Assembly: GCA_034927345.1 (NCBI GenBank) | Contig: JAYFQE010000016.1 | Coordinates: 1-64,000 of the forward strand | DNA length: 64,000 nucleotides | From: JAYFQE01 sp034927345 | GTDB taxonomy: Bacteria; Bacillota; Clostridia; Saccharofermentanales; UBA5734 | Reading direction: 5' to 3' | Part shown: positions 41,878-50,336 of the stretch, piece by piece | How the letters are laid out: the number at the start of each line of letters is the position of its first letter | Numbering within the stretch: the stretch's first letter is position 1 | Made by a program: the position numbers and the translations under genes | The notes under the pieces: generated by a model | Databases searched by the model: none | Told to the model about the DNA's origin: nothing | The model's input: only the letters and a program-made list of their open reading frames with translations

Positions 41878-42441
41878 ATGAAGAAATCAATTCCTGTTTC
41901 CAATGATTTTTGCCCACAAACGATGTTTCTTTATGGGACCTATAAAGAGGATAAAACGCCGAATTTCGGTTTATTCTGCTGGTTCTCGTATTGCTGGGAT
42001 GCCGAACTGGGCGTGATGGCCTGTATAGGCGGAGACAAGCTGACAAAACAACGCATTTCAGCCACAAAGGTGTTTTCTGCTAACCTTGTCACTGAAGAAA
42101 TACTAGCCGCAGCCGATTATTTAGGCAACAAGGAAGGTTTTGACGGTGACAAACAACTCCCGCTTGAAACTGAAAGAGGTCAAATTCTTGATGTGCCCGT
42201 TCTTGTAAAAAGTCCGTGGGTATTTGAGCTTGAGGTTGAGCGGTCCATATCACTGGATGACGGCGAGGTATTGCTGTGCAAAATCCGCAATGTGCTTGCG
42301 GATGAAATACTATGCGATACAAGCAAGAGCAACGAAGAACGAATCCAAGCTATTGCGCCGGTTCACACAACCTGCCAATCCTATTTTGCCTGGAACGGAA
42401 AAGCGCTTGGCAAATGGGGCAGTATAAGAAAAAACAATTAA
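41878..42441 (+). CDS. flavin reductase-like FMN-binding protein
   Basis: The 187-residue protein has a flavin reductase/FMN-binding split barrel (TMFLYGTYKEDKTPNFGLFC, WFSYCWDAELGVMACIGGDK, ISATKVFSANLVTEE). Members reduce flavin or act as NAD(P)H:flavin oxidoreductases. GAGGAG precedes the ATG by 8 bases. It is 30 bases behind the MATE gene and probably in the same operon. The region after it is degenerate. Confidence 0.82.
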   Translation: MKKSIPVSNDFCPQTMFLYGTYKEDKTPNFGLFCWFSYCWDAELGVMACIGGDKLTKQRISATKVFSANLVTEEILAAADYLGNKEGFDGDKQLPLETERGQILDVPVLVKSPWVFELEVERSISLDDGEVLLCKIRNVLADEILCDTSKSNEERIQAIAPVHTTCQSYFAWNGKALGKWGSIRKNN

Positions 42442-42674
42442 GGAATACATGGAACACATGGCGTGTCTTGTCCCACGTTCTTTTTCCAGAGGGCTTCGCC
42501 ATCAACCTTATAAAGTCAATACGTTTACTGCTTGCCATGACCTTGAATAGAAATAATCGCCGCCAGATAAACAATAGCGACCGCAATTCCACATTCAGGC
42601 GATTGTGTTAACAACAGCCCGAGATAAACCAGAACGAGCCCGATAATAAAAATAATAAGACCAAATCCATACAG
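42442..42674. other. degenerate stretch, possible membrane-protein remnant
   Basis: No intact gene. On the minus strand, 42525-42680 encodes two short hydrophobic stretches (GFGLIIFIIGLVLVYLGLLL, then GIAVAIVYLAAIISIQG) that look like the end of a small membrane protein, but the frame upstream is antisense to the IS3 fragment. Confidence 0.3.
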
Positions 42675-42821
42675 TATACAGCAGAATTCAAAACCATGGT
42701 TGTCCTGGAAGCCCTTCGGAAAGAAGGAACCGTAAATGAGATCGCCGCCCGACATGGCATCAACCCGATCATGCTCAGTGGTGGAAGCCCAAAAGAATTC
42801 CCTCATGTTCATTTCTCCTAG
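42675..42821 (+). mobile_element. IS3-family OrfA transposase fragment
   Basis: An open stretch of 48 codons reads YTAEFKTMVVLEALRKEGTV, NEIAARHGINPIMLS, the helix-turn-helix region of IS3/IS2-type OrfA (usual end LSRWKKEF; here LSGGSPKEF). No start codon, OrfB or terminal repeats are seen. It shows that an IS3 insertion once sat in this island. Confidence 0.75.
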
Positions 42822-43402
42822 ATCCGGCCCTCCTCGCGCAGCCAGATTACCTCGTCGAGAATGGTTTCCGCGAAAGGCCGGGATTGGTAGCCCAGTTCCT
42901 GGACCGCCTTGCCGCTGTTGAAGTTGTTGTTGCGCATTAAATTGTAGATAGTGAACTTTGTGAAAATGGTTGGTTTCCTTAAAATCCTGGCTACTGTCTC
43001 AAAGATCGAGGCCATGGCTACAGCCAGGCCTGCCGGCAGGATCGTCGTCACTCTCTTGCAGCCACTGGTCGCTGCGACTGCGTCGAACAGATCCTGCATG
43101 GTGACTGTCCTGTTGCCCATGATGTAGCCCTCGCCCGGGCGGCCTTTTGTGCAGCAGGCAATCACCCCTGCGCCAAGATCGCGCACATCGGCACTGTTGA
43201 AGGTGCCGGCCACGCCCAAGGGGATTTTGCCTTTGATTTTAATCTTGGCAAGCGTGAATTGGAATGTGAACATCCGTCCCTGGTCGTTCTGAAGGTAACC
43301 GGTGCTGTACCACCATTCGGAGCATGCCGGATGAGACAAAAACTCCTCATCCATGCTGCCGTGGGGAATGCCTGGAGAATTTGCGTAGGTGATCATTTTC
43401 AT
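42818..43402 (-). pseudogene. chimera of a lipocalin-like hydrolase piece and an NAD-dependent epimerase tail
   Basis: The 194-codon frame starts with SHPACSEWWYSTGYLQNDQG and RMFTFQFTLA, which resembles the N-terminal part of carotenoid 1,2-hydratase/secreted-hydrolase-type lipocalins. From about residue 60 it becomes the C-terminal part of an extended SDR (KIPLGVAGTFNSADVRDLGA, KGRPGEGYIMGNRTVTMQDL, then helices to WLREEGRI). The SDR Rossmann fold and catalytic YxxxK are missing. A fusion by deletion is the simplest explanation. Confidence 0.65.
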
Positions 43403-43407
43403 GATAA

Positions 43408-43695
43408 TCGCTCCGTAGCTATCTTGAGGTTAATGCGGAGCTTGTCCGACTGCTGACCAACAACAACATCGATCCTGATTTCCCGGGAAGACTCTTTAGT
43501 CTGCCGCTGGTCCGCCAGATGCTGCATAGTCGCCTGAGCAGCCGCTATGATTCGGAAAGCCTTAATTATGCCTTCACCTTTGTCACTAGCGGCGGCTACA
43601 CCTTGATAAAAGAATGGATCAACAAGAGCGGGCGCAAACCTGCGCACGAAATCGTTGCCCTGGTGCTGGCACTTGTCGAAAAAGTGTGTTATTAG
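43408..43695 (+). pseudogene. TetR-family regulator, C-terminal domain fragment
   Basis: The 95-codon frame between TAA 43405-43407 and TAG 43693-43695 reads YLEVNAELVRLLTNNNIDPD, LSSRYDSESLNYAFTFVTSG, GYTLIKEWINKSGRKPAHEI. This matches the Firmicutes-type TetR C-terminal domain (glikeWl motif). The DNA-binding N-terminus is missing, cut off at the junction with the chimeric frame on the other strand. A neighbouring epimerase controlled by a TetR protein is a common arrangement, so both may come from one lost operon. Confidence 0.7.
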
Positions 43696-44022
43696 CTGAA
43701 TCTGAAAATGAAATATGCAGATCTGTTATTATCAAGCGGAATACCTCTTCGACGATCTGCTCCTTGCTGCCATAGACCGGATGTTCGGCACAGATGACAA
43801 AATCGGTATTTTCATTCTGATAATGTCTTGGAAATGACAGAGATTCACGAATAACCGGCAATATAACATCGGCAATTAATCATCGGGGTTATCATCGACG
43901 TGACAATTACAGACAAAGCTAATGTATCTCTGGTATAATACGTTCTGTTTTCCTATGTGGTCTTTCGCCGCACGATCGATACCGATGACCTGGCCAAAAA
44001 GAACAACGGATAAACCGGCGAT
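43696..44022. other. degenerate intergenic stretch
   Basis: About 330 bases without a supportable gene. A minus-strand frame at 43619-43861 (ESLSFPRHYQNENTDFVICA) has no recognisable family and overlaps the TetR fragment. Confidence 0.4.
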
Positions 44023-44059
44023 CAAAAAAATAATGGGATGCGGCTTTCACCGTATCCCA
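44023..44059 (-). terminator. terminator of the purine permease operon
   Basis: Read on the minus strand, TGGGATACGG pairs with CCGCATCCCA (one G-U pair) across a six-base loop and is followed by TTATTTTTTT, 38 bases after the phosphoribosyltransferase stop. Confidence 0.85.
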
Positions 44060-44096
44060 CTATTCAAGCATTACCAGGATGTCCAAGCTCCCATGA

Positions 44097-44675
44097 TCAG
44101 GCGCGGTCAATGAAGCCCGGCAGGGGAAGATGATCGAGCGAAATCAGAGGAATGCCTTTGTACTCGGTCCGCTTTTCACCTTCGGTCAGCACGCAGGCGA
44201 TAACGGAAATCTCGAAGCCGATTTCCTTCGCCATGGCCAGAACGGCGTCAATAGTACCGCCGGTCGATACGACATCATCGATAAAACAGAGTTTTTTGCC
44301 CTGGAACTGCTCGTATTTTTCTTTGCCGATCCAGAGTTCCTGCTGGTCTTCCGTTGTGATGGACTTTACGACGACGTGCTTGGGATCCTTCATGAAGCCT
44401 TTGGGGCTCTTGCGAAGCTCGAGATAGCTCTTGTATGAGCTGGCGACCATCTGTGTCAGTCCGGACGATTTGGTCTGCACGGTGACAAACGAGTAGAAAT
44501 CATATTCTGCCAATTTCAACGTCAATTGTTTGGCAGCTTCCCGGTTCCATTCGGCTTCACCGGTCATATCAAATGAATAGATATAGAACTCGTTGCCAAG
44601 ATCCGTGAGTGCCAGCGAGATCTCATATTCAGGACCAAGATGGAGCTTTAGTATTTCGGGCCATTGGTTTTTCAT
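44097..44675 (-). CDS. phosphoribosyltransferase (purine salvage type)
   Basis: The 192-residue protein has a type I PRTase fold with the PRPP motif KLCFIDDVVSTGGTIDAVLA and a flexible loop region VTVQTKSSGLTQMVASSYKS. This pattern resembles adenine/hypoxanthine-type phosphoribosyltransferases in which PRPP and a base give a nucleotide. ATG 44673-44675 is 7 bases after GGAGG. It is downstream of a purine permease by 12 bases, so uptake and salvage are coupled. Confidence 0.85.
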   Translation of the reverse strand: MKNQWPEILKLHLGPEYEISLALTDLGNEFYIYSFDMTGEAEWNREAAKQLTLKLAEYDFYSFVTVQTKSSGLTQMVASSYKSYLELRKSPKGFMKDPKHVVVKSITTEDQQELWIGKEKYEQFQGKKLCFIDDVVSTGGTIDAVLAMAKEIGFEISVIACVLTEGEKRTEYKGIPLISLDHLPLPGFIDRA

Positions 44676-44687
44676 CACATTTCCTCC

Positions 44688-45833
44688 TTAGCCCAGTCCG
44701 ACATACGCGCCAAGATAGCGGACAGTCACGCCGACCAGCATGCCGAGGAAAGGGTTTTTGGACCATGCCGTCACGCCGAGGGCTATGTAGCCGCTCATGG
44801 GCTGGTCTGATTGGGACACCGTGCTGAGATTTGGCGCGAAGGTCAGTGCGAAGCCAATGACCAGCAGGAATCCGGCAATACTCTGCGAGGGCAGATATTT
44901 GCCCAGCCGGCCAACTAGACCGACAAGCACCATGATACCAATAACGAACATGAAGACGATGCCGCAGAGGACGGGCCAGGGCGCGCCCGCGGTACCGGAG
45001 ATGATCGCTTCGATTGGCGGGCCGCCAAAGATGGCGCTGGGGACATCAGCCAGGGAATTGATGATCGACAAATAGTCAAAATTCTGTTTCATGCCGGCGA
45101 TGCTGGCCGTAATGCCGCCGAAGGAGATGTTGGCGCCGATATTCAGCATCATCAGGCTGAGCGCACCCAGGATAACCGTCAGGTTGATCGTTGGCTTGAT
45201 GACCTTGAAGTCCTGCCAATATTCTTTTTTCCAGAAGCGCCATTCGTTGCTCATCTGCAACTGGTCGCGGCCTTCTTCAATCACGGCCGACAGTTCAACG
45301 CGCCTCTTCTGCAGGAACAGATAGTCGGCGGTGGATACCACGACCGAGATGAAGATCGTCAAAACAACCTTGTTGGGATTGTTGAGGAAGATTGCATATG
45401 CCGCGATGGCCGTCACGATCGAGATGAGCGTGGTCCGTCTTTCCTGACCGAACATGTCCCATGCGACACCGGCAAGAATCAGGCCGACACCGCTCATCAT
45501 GCCGGATAAAATAGTTACACCGGCAAAATCGGCGATTTTAGTCACGCCGCCGAAGAGACCCAGCGTTACCATAAGTACTGCGGCCAGCAGAATGGAGCTG
45601 GTGTTGTTTTGGAGATTTTTTTTGATACTCGCCACGGTGATCGTCTCGGCCTGTGCCGAGATCGGTGTTACCGAGCCGGTGAACATGTTGCCAAACGCGC
45701 CCACGAGATAGGCAAATCCGGCTGGCTTTAACGCAAAGCCCCGGGCTTCGGCGTACAGCAGCTGTGGAATACCGTTGATAATGACGGCAATGACTGCCAG
45801 AATGAATGGACCGATGTCGTTGAAGAAATCCAT
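44688..45833 (-). CDS. NCS2 family nucleobase permease
   Basis: The 381-residue protein has about twelve membrane segments of the xanthine/uracil permease fold: the NAFGN-type region AYLVGAFGNMFTGSVTPISA, SAQAETITVA, and a second half with FGGPPIEAIISGTAGAPWP. It probably imports a purine base or uracil by proton symport. The ATG at 45831-45833 follows GGGGGG at about 8 bases. Leader contains an intrinsic terminator hairpin (45928-45963) suggesting regulation by attenuation. The PRTase follows. Confidence 0.85.
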   Translation of the reverse strand: MDFFNDIGPFILAVIAVIINGIPQLLYAEARGFALKPAGFAYLVGAFGNMFTGSVTPISAQAETITVASIKKNLQNNTSSILLAAVLMVTLGLFGGVTKIADFAGVTILSGMMSGVGLILAGVAWDMFGQERRTTLISIVTAIAAYAIFLNNPNKVVLTIFISVVVSTADYLFLQKRRVELSAVIEEGRDQLQMSNEWRFWKKEYWQDFKVIKPTINLTVILGALSLMMLNIGANISFGGITASIAGMKQNFDYLSIINSLADVPSAIFGGPPIEAIISGTAGAPWPVLCGIVFMFVIGIMVLVGLVGRLGKYLPSQSIAGFLLVIGFALTFAPNLSTVSQSDQPMSGYIALGVTAWSKNPFLGMLVGVTVRYLGAYVGLG

Positions 45834-45927
45834 TATGTATACCCCCCTACCTATAATGTTAATAATATATACGATATGCAATTTTGTGGCAAGCTACTGG
45901 ATTAGAAAAAAGCTGTCATATAATGAG

Positions 45928-45963
45928 AAAAATCGGGCGCCGGGTTTAGCGGCTTTCCGCCCG
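45928..45963 (-). promoter_or_regulatory. terminator hairpin in the permease leader (attenuator candidate)
   Basis: On the minus strand CGGGCG (45958-45963) pairs with CGCCCG (45934-45939) and is followed by ATTTTTC. The interior contains an alternative GCGG/CCGC hairpin. It sits about 100 bases before the permease start, where riboswitch terminators are usual. The aptamer-like part upstream does not match guanine, preQ1 or other classes I know. Confidence 0.5.
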
Positions 45964-45969
45964 GCCGGT

Positions 45970-46206
45970 TTACGTATCGTACAGCCTTATGGTGTATAAT
46001 AAATATATTATAACTGTATTGACTGTAAGGTAATCAATCTCTGGAACCAGAAATGGTGGAATGCGTCTGAAGCGGCTTCCTGGAAATTGAACGCCCATAC
46101 CGCGCATCTGGACTACCCCCAGAAGACGGCGAAGCTTGCCAGTTCGTTGAATATTGGCATTCATTTGGCATTCGGCCAGGCCAGGCAGGCAAGAATTCAC
46201 TTACAT
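45970..46206. other. intergenic remnant before the IS
   Basis: No intact gene. A plus-strand stretch (46030-46200, LWNQKWWNASEAASWKLNAH) has coding-like character but no start and no family I recognise; it is cut by the IS end at 46207. Confidence 0.3.
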
Positions 46207-46907
46207 CCTAGATTCCCGAATCATGTAACGAGGGCGGGGCGACCCCCATCAACGAGAACAGTTCGGTTTGCTTTTGGGTCATCTCGCCCCATCTACTGTC
46301 CTTACCTTTCTGATCAAAGTACGCTATGACATCCAACTCATCCAGCAGCCCCTGCAAAGTATATTGCTTGAAAAGGTCGGCATCCTACATCTTTTTCTTG
46401 ATATAGGAGAGGAAGATCAATGCGATAAATTCCACTTTTTGATATCATTGCTGACCAAGGCGAAATAGCCATAATTCTTTTTTGCCTCATCAATACTGTT
46501 AAAATAAAGATGCAGGTACAACCGCCGATCCTGCCTGATCTGGTCGCCTTTGTTCGGCCGGATCTTGTCCAACTCTTTTTTGACATAGGTCAGATTCAGC
46601 TTGGTTGCCAGAATGAATTTCAAATGATCCCGATACAGGGCGTTGACGTTATCCTCGCTGTAGAAGCCTCGGTCCATGACCAGCTTGATCTTCTGACAAC
46701 CCAGATATTTCAGATCCGCCAGCAGGTTTTGGATCGTTTTGACATCCGGGATATTGCCGGCCAGTTTGCGATAGTAAAAGGGTAGTCCTGATCTCATTAT
46801 TTTATTATAACATGTAACAATACCTGGTGAAAGTAAAATATAGCTCAGATGGCTGCCATTAATGGGTTTGACGGTTAAATTGTCGTTACATTTATCGGGA
46901 ATCTAGG
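46207..46907. mobile_element. IS1634-like insertion sequence, internally deleted, with both terminal repeats
   Basis: A 25-base inverted repeat pair bounds the element: 46207-46231 begins CCTAGATTCCCG, 46883-46907 is its complement with three mismatches. The element is about 0.7 kb, far shorter than a full IS1634 family element, and its transposase is incomplete. No target-site duplication is evident. Confidence 0.75.
46208..46797 (-). pseudogene. IS1634-like transposase, 5' truncated and frameshifted
   Basis: The frame from 46797 (GLPFYYRKLAGNIPDVKTIQ, LVMDRGFYSEDNVNALYRDH) is the DDE catalytic region of IS1634/IS4-type transposases. Around 46417-46440 the frame changes, an in-frame TAG interrupts it (IKKKM then stop), and the C-terminus continues (FKQYTLQGLLDELDVIAYFD, KDSRWGEMTQKQTELFSLMG, then stop at 46208-46210 within the terminal repeat). 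The N-terminal third is deleted. Confidence 0.85.
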
Positions 46908-46986
46908 TTGTAAATATGTCAATATATTTTGCATGTCAAGTATAGCCTGTTTCCGTAAATTTTTCTTAATATTTTATAAGTTGAAA

Positions 46987-47778
46987 TCAGCAGCTGTGCT
47001 GCTTCCGGTAATCGTAAGGGGAACGGCCTGTTTCTTCGCGGAACAGCTTGCCGAAATAACTGGCGCTGTTATAGCCGCACATGCGCCCTACCTCTTCGAT
47101 GGAACAAGAGGTGTACCGTAAAAATTGCTTTGCCTTGGCAATCCGGATTTGCTTCAATTGTTCCATAACCGTGACGCCTTGATTCTGCATGAAATACCGG
47201 CAGAGAGAGTATCGGTCCATATGGACCTGTCTGCCGATTTCCGCCAAGGTGACCGGTTCGGTAAAATGATCTTCCAGATATTGCTGTACGGTTGTCGTCG
47301 GCTGGGCCGCCGGCGCAAATTCTTCATTCAGCCATTCGGTCAGCCAGTTATAGCCGGCGGCAGAACGGGATACAACCGTGCTGCCGCCCGTACACAGCCG
47401 GTTCAGTTCCGCGGTGGAAGAGGCAAGCAGCGGTGAGACCCGGAAGAAAAATGAATCTTTTATTTGATAATAATCCAGCACCCCTTCTCCGCCCAGAAAA
47501 GTGACCCAAAGAGAAGAGAATTCCTGCCCGGTGCGTTCATAACTGTGGGGAACATCCCGCCGGCAGAATAAGCCTTCTCCCCGCAAAAGAACTCTGGTTT
47601 GACCGGCAGCATGAAACAATGCCTCTCCTTTAGTTACCCAGATGACATGATGATAGGTAAAGCCGTTGGGCCGGTTGATCATGCCCTGCTTCGGGCTTCT
47701 TCCGATAGAACAGACAACAAAGGGCAGGCGGCAGGGGATGTCCGTACTCAGGTATTCTTGATTGATTTCGGCAAACAT
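46987..47778 (-). CDS. AraC family transcriptional regulator
   Basis: The 263-residue protein has an N-terminal cupin-like sensor domain (HHVIWVTKGEALFHAAGQTR) and a C-terminal double helix-turn-helix (EPVTLAEIGRQVHMDRYSLC with RYFM, then CSIEEVGRMCGYNSASYFGK with LFREETGRSPYDYR). It is divergent from the Gfo/Idh-isomerase operon and probably activates it in response to a sugar. ATG 47776-47778 follows AAGGATG. Codon use again resembles the chromosome, marking the end of the island. Confidence 0.92.
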   Translation of the reverse strand: MFAEINQEYLSTDIPCRLPFVVCSIGRSPKQGMINRPNGFTYHHVIWVTKGEALFHAAGQTRVLLRGEGLFCRRDVPHSYERTGQEFSSLWVTFLGGEGVLDYYQIKDSFFFRVSPLLASSTAELNRLCTGGSTVVSRSAAGYNWLTEWLNEEFAPAAQPTTTVQQYLEDHFTEPVTLAEIGRQVHMDRYSLCRYFMQNQGVTVMEQLKQIRIAKAKQFLRYTSCSIEEVGRMCGYNSASYFGKLFREETGRSPYDYRKQHSC

Positions 47779-47813
47779 GATCAACATCCTTATAGTTTTT
47801 CAATATATTGTCA

Positions 47814-47842
47814 TTGATTATGAGATTTTACATCAATATAAT
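47814..47842 (+). promoter_or_regulatory. promoter of the Gfo/Idh-isomerase operon
   Basis: TTGATT (47814-47819), 17-base spacer, TATAAT (47837-47842), within the divergent 120-base gap to the araC-type gene. Confidence 0.6.
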
Positions 47843-47898
47843 TATATCCAAGCGCGGGGAAAAGTAAACCCGATCATCGCAGAAAGGCTGGATATCTT

Positions 47899-48897
47899 AT
47901 GGAGAGAATTCGATTGGGACTTATTGGCTGCGGCGGAAGAGCCGGAGCTCATATGCATTCTTTTGAGCAGATGGAGGATATTGAAGTCGCCGCAGTGGCG
48001 GATCCGGTGGAAGAACGGCGCTTGGCAGCCGCCAAACAATTCGGATGCACCCGTATTTACAAAGATCACCGGGAATTATATGCGAATGAGGACAAATCCT
48101 CTCTGGACGCGGTCATTATTTGTATCGAGCCTACTGCTCATGACGGCGTGGAAGAAACAGCAATCGATAAGGGACTGCCTTTTATTGTTGAAAAACCGAT
48201 GACCGTCGACGTGGCACAGGCTGAGGCAATTGCCCGGCGCGTGGAAGAAAAAAAGTTGATTACCTCCGTCGGTTTTCAGGATCGCTATCTGGACTTGATG
48301 GAAATCATCAAGGCGGAGCTGCCTAAGCATAAGGCCGGCGGCCTGGTATATGGCGCATGGGTCGGGGGAATCCCCGGTGTTTGGTGGTGGCAGAAGAAAT
48401 CTACCTGCGGTGGGCAGCTGGTCGAACAGAACATCCATCTGCTGGACGGTCTGCGTTATCTTTACGGAGAGCCTCTTTCGGTTTACGCCACATGCTCCCG
48501 CGGGATCGTAAAACCCGGCGTGGACGCTTCTCCGGAATACGACACCGATGATCATTCCACCGCCGTGATCCGTTTTGCCAATCAGGTGACAGCTACGCTG
48601 GTCAGCGGTTGTTATTCCAAGAATGTCAGTTCCAACAGCGGGCTTGTTATCACCTTGGACGATATGGTGATCGACTATCGTCTGCGCAACAATTTGATTC
48701 TGCGCACCGCCGTTGAAACCCGCGATGTGAAGCGTCAGGTTGATCAGACTTACTTGCTGGACCGCGCGTTCATCGACGCGGTTAAAACGGGTGATCCGTC
48801 CGGAATCCGTTCTCCTTACAACGACGCGCTCAAAACCCTGAAACTGGGATTCGCGGCCAATCGATCGATGGAAAACGGACAGGTCATTTATTTCTGA
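47899..48897 (+). CDS. Gfo/Idh/MocA family oxidoreductase
   Basis: The 332-residue protein has the NAD(P)-binding GLIGCGGRAGAHMHSF motif, the EKP motif VEKPMTVDVAQAEAIARRVE and a C-terminal substrate domain with QLVEQNIHLLDGLRYLYGEP. Such enzymes oxidise sugars or inositol derivatives. ATG 47899 follows GAAAGG. The isomerase gene follows 30 bases later, a common partner for sugar catabolism. Confidence 0.92.
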   Translation: MERIRLGLIGCGGRAGAHMHSFEQMEDIEVAAVADPVEERRLAAAKQFGCTRIYKDHRELYANEDKSSLDAVIICIEPTAHDGVEETAIDKGLPFIVEKPMTVDVAQAEAIARRVEEKKLITSVGFQDRYLDLMEIIKAELPKHKAGGLVYGAWVGGIPGVWWWQKKSTCGGQLVEQNIHLLDGLRYLYGEPLSVYATCSRGIVKPGVDASPEYDTDDHSTAVIRFANQVTATLVSGCYSKNVSSNSGLVITLDDMVIDYRLRNNLILRTAVETRDVKRQVDQTYLLDRAFIDAVKTGDPSGIRSPYNDALKTLKLGFAANRSMENGQVIYF

Positions 48898-48927
48898 CGA
48901 CAGTTTATCATGAAAGGATGAATATCC

Positions 48928-49683
48928 ATGAGGCTTTGCGTTCCGATTCCTTGCTTTTTTCATAATACGGACTTTGTATCCGCTATTTACAAGGTAAAAG
49001 ACCTTGGATTTAACGCCATCGAAACATATGACTGGAAGAGCCTTGATTTGGAGGCTGTTAAGAACGCCTGCGCGGAAACCGGCGTGGAACTGCTGAGTAT
49101 GTGCACGACCGAATTCCGAATGACCGATCCGGCATTCCGCAGCCAATGGCTGGCAGGTTTGCGGGAGAGCTGCGCCGCGGCGAATAAGGCCGGCGCCAAA
49201 CGGTTGATAACCCAAGTGGGTCAGGATATCGGAGCGCCCCGTGCTCAGCAGCACGAGAGCATCGCGGCGGCGCTGCACGCAGCAAAACCCATTCTGGAAG
49301 ATAGCGGCGTCACAATTATGATTGAACCGCTTAATACCTTGGTCGACCATCGGGGTTATTATCTCTGGTCTGCGGTGGAAGGTTTTGAGATTGTCCGTGA
49401 AGTCGGTCATCCTTTGGTTAAGGTGGTCTATGATATTTATCATCAGCAGGTGATGGAAGGCAACCTGATTCCCAATATCACCAAAAATCTGGACTGTATC
49501 GCCCACCTGCACAGCGCCGGACATCCCGGACGGCATGAACTGCAATATGGCGAAAGCGATTATCAGGTCATTTTTGCAGCGGTGGACAAGGCCGGTTATA
49601 CCGGAGCCTGCGGATTGGAATATGGTCCGCTGCTGCCCCCGGAAGAAAGCCTTCGGGAAGCCAAGCGACTATATGGCGGCTGA
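48928..49683 (+). CDS. sugar phosphate isomerase/epimerase (hydroxypyruvate isomerase-like)
   Basis: The 251-residue TIM-barrel protein has metal ligands Glu in TIMIEPLNTLVDHRGYYL, Asp-His in KVVYDIYHQQVMEGN, His in CIAHLHSAGHPGRHELQYGE and Glu in ACGLEYGPLLPPEES. The pattern fits Hyi/OtnI-type hydroxypyruvate isomerase relatives. ATG 48928 follows AAAGGATG. It forms an operon with the Gfo/Idh gene and is under the divergent AraC. Confidence 0.88.
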   Translation: MRLCVPIPCFFHNTDFVSAIYKVKDLGFNAIETYDWKSLDLEAVKNACAETGVELLSMCTTEFRMTDPAFRSQWLAGLRESCAAANKAGAKRLITQVGQDIGAPRAQQHESIAAALHAAKPILEDSGVTIMIEPLNTLVDHRGYYLWSAVEGFEIVREVGHPLVKVVYDIYHQQVMEGNLIPNITKNLDCIAHLHSAGHPGRHELQYGESDYQVIFAAVDKAGYTGACGLEYGPLLPPEESLREAKRLYGG

Positions 49684-49781
49684 TACGTTATCGTTTCTCA
49701 ATAGGGCATAACGTAGGGCTTATCGAAATTAATGATCAATCTGCCTTATCCGTCATTTGTCATATGGTAAAATCACCCATT

Positions 49782-49816
49782 AAGAAGTCGATTTTTATGA
49801 TCGACTTCTTTTATTT
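49782..49816 (+). terminator. terminator of the Gfo/Idh-isomerase operon
   Basis: AAGAAGTCGA pairs with TCGACTTCTT across a 9-base loop and is followed by TTATTTTA. Confidence 0.85.
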
Positions 49817-49937
49817 TATGGTAAAATAAAAAATAGAATTGATCCCTGACCTTTTATTCAATATCTTAATAAATCATTAATGTATACGGTGACAGCGCGC
49901 GGATGGTTTTATTGTATCGAAGGAGGGACATGCAAAC

Positions 49938-50336
49938 ATGACAATACCTTTTTTTGATTCAAATCCGGAAATTGTAAATGAATTAAGGGCGATGGATCAT
50001 AACACTAAAGAATATAGGAAATTGATGCAAAAGGTTCTTCTTGATATCGGAGGGCCGGTGATTTTAATCAAAACTTTGAAAACAACCGATGGAGGAATGG
50101 ATTTACGGAAAAGCTATCTCCGCAATATGATTATCACAGGCGTGTTTTTACTGTCTTTATTTATCTGGATTGCCGTCACGGTGGCATTGACCGGGGGAAG
50201 AGATATCGGTCAATTCAACGAATCTGATAAGGCAATATTTATTATTTTTATTGCCGCTGAGCTTGGCAGCGTTATAATGGCGATATTTTTTCTTTTCGTT
50301 GTAAGCGCTTGCTGCTGCAGAGTGTATCCTTCTTAA
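49938..50336 (+). CDS. membrane protein, N-terminal part (possible frameshift)
   Basis: The 132-residue frame has two membrane helices (LRNMIITGVFLLSLFIWIAV, FIIFIAAELGSVIMAIFFLF) and ends VSACCCRVYPS. A frame one base back continues without break from the same place (50309 onward) into another long coding stretch that looks like the rest of the protein. Either one base was lost near 50303-50310 or two overlapping genes exist. AAGGAGGG lies about 13 bases before ATG 49938. No family is recognised. Confidence 0.6.
   Translation: MTIPFFDSNPEIVNELRAMDHNTKEYRKLMQKVLLDIGGPVILIKTLKTTDGGMDLRKSYLRNMIITGVFLLSLFIWIAVTVALTGGRDIGQFNESDKAIFIIFIAAELGSVIMAIFFLFVVSACCCRVYPS

Noticed and set aside
42525..42812. 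95-codon minus-strand frame
   Set aside because: Its first half is antisense to a recognisable IS3 OrfA fragment; only the hydrophobic second half might be a remnant.
48076..49545. 489-codon minus-strand open frame
   Set aside because: It is antisense to the Gfo/Idh and isomerase genes, which have complete motifs and good starts; the long frame is a codon-usage shadow.
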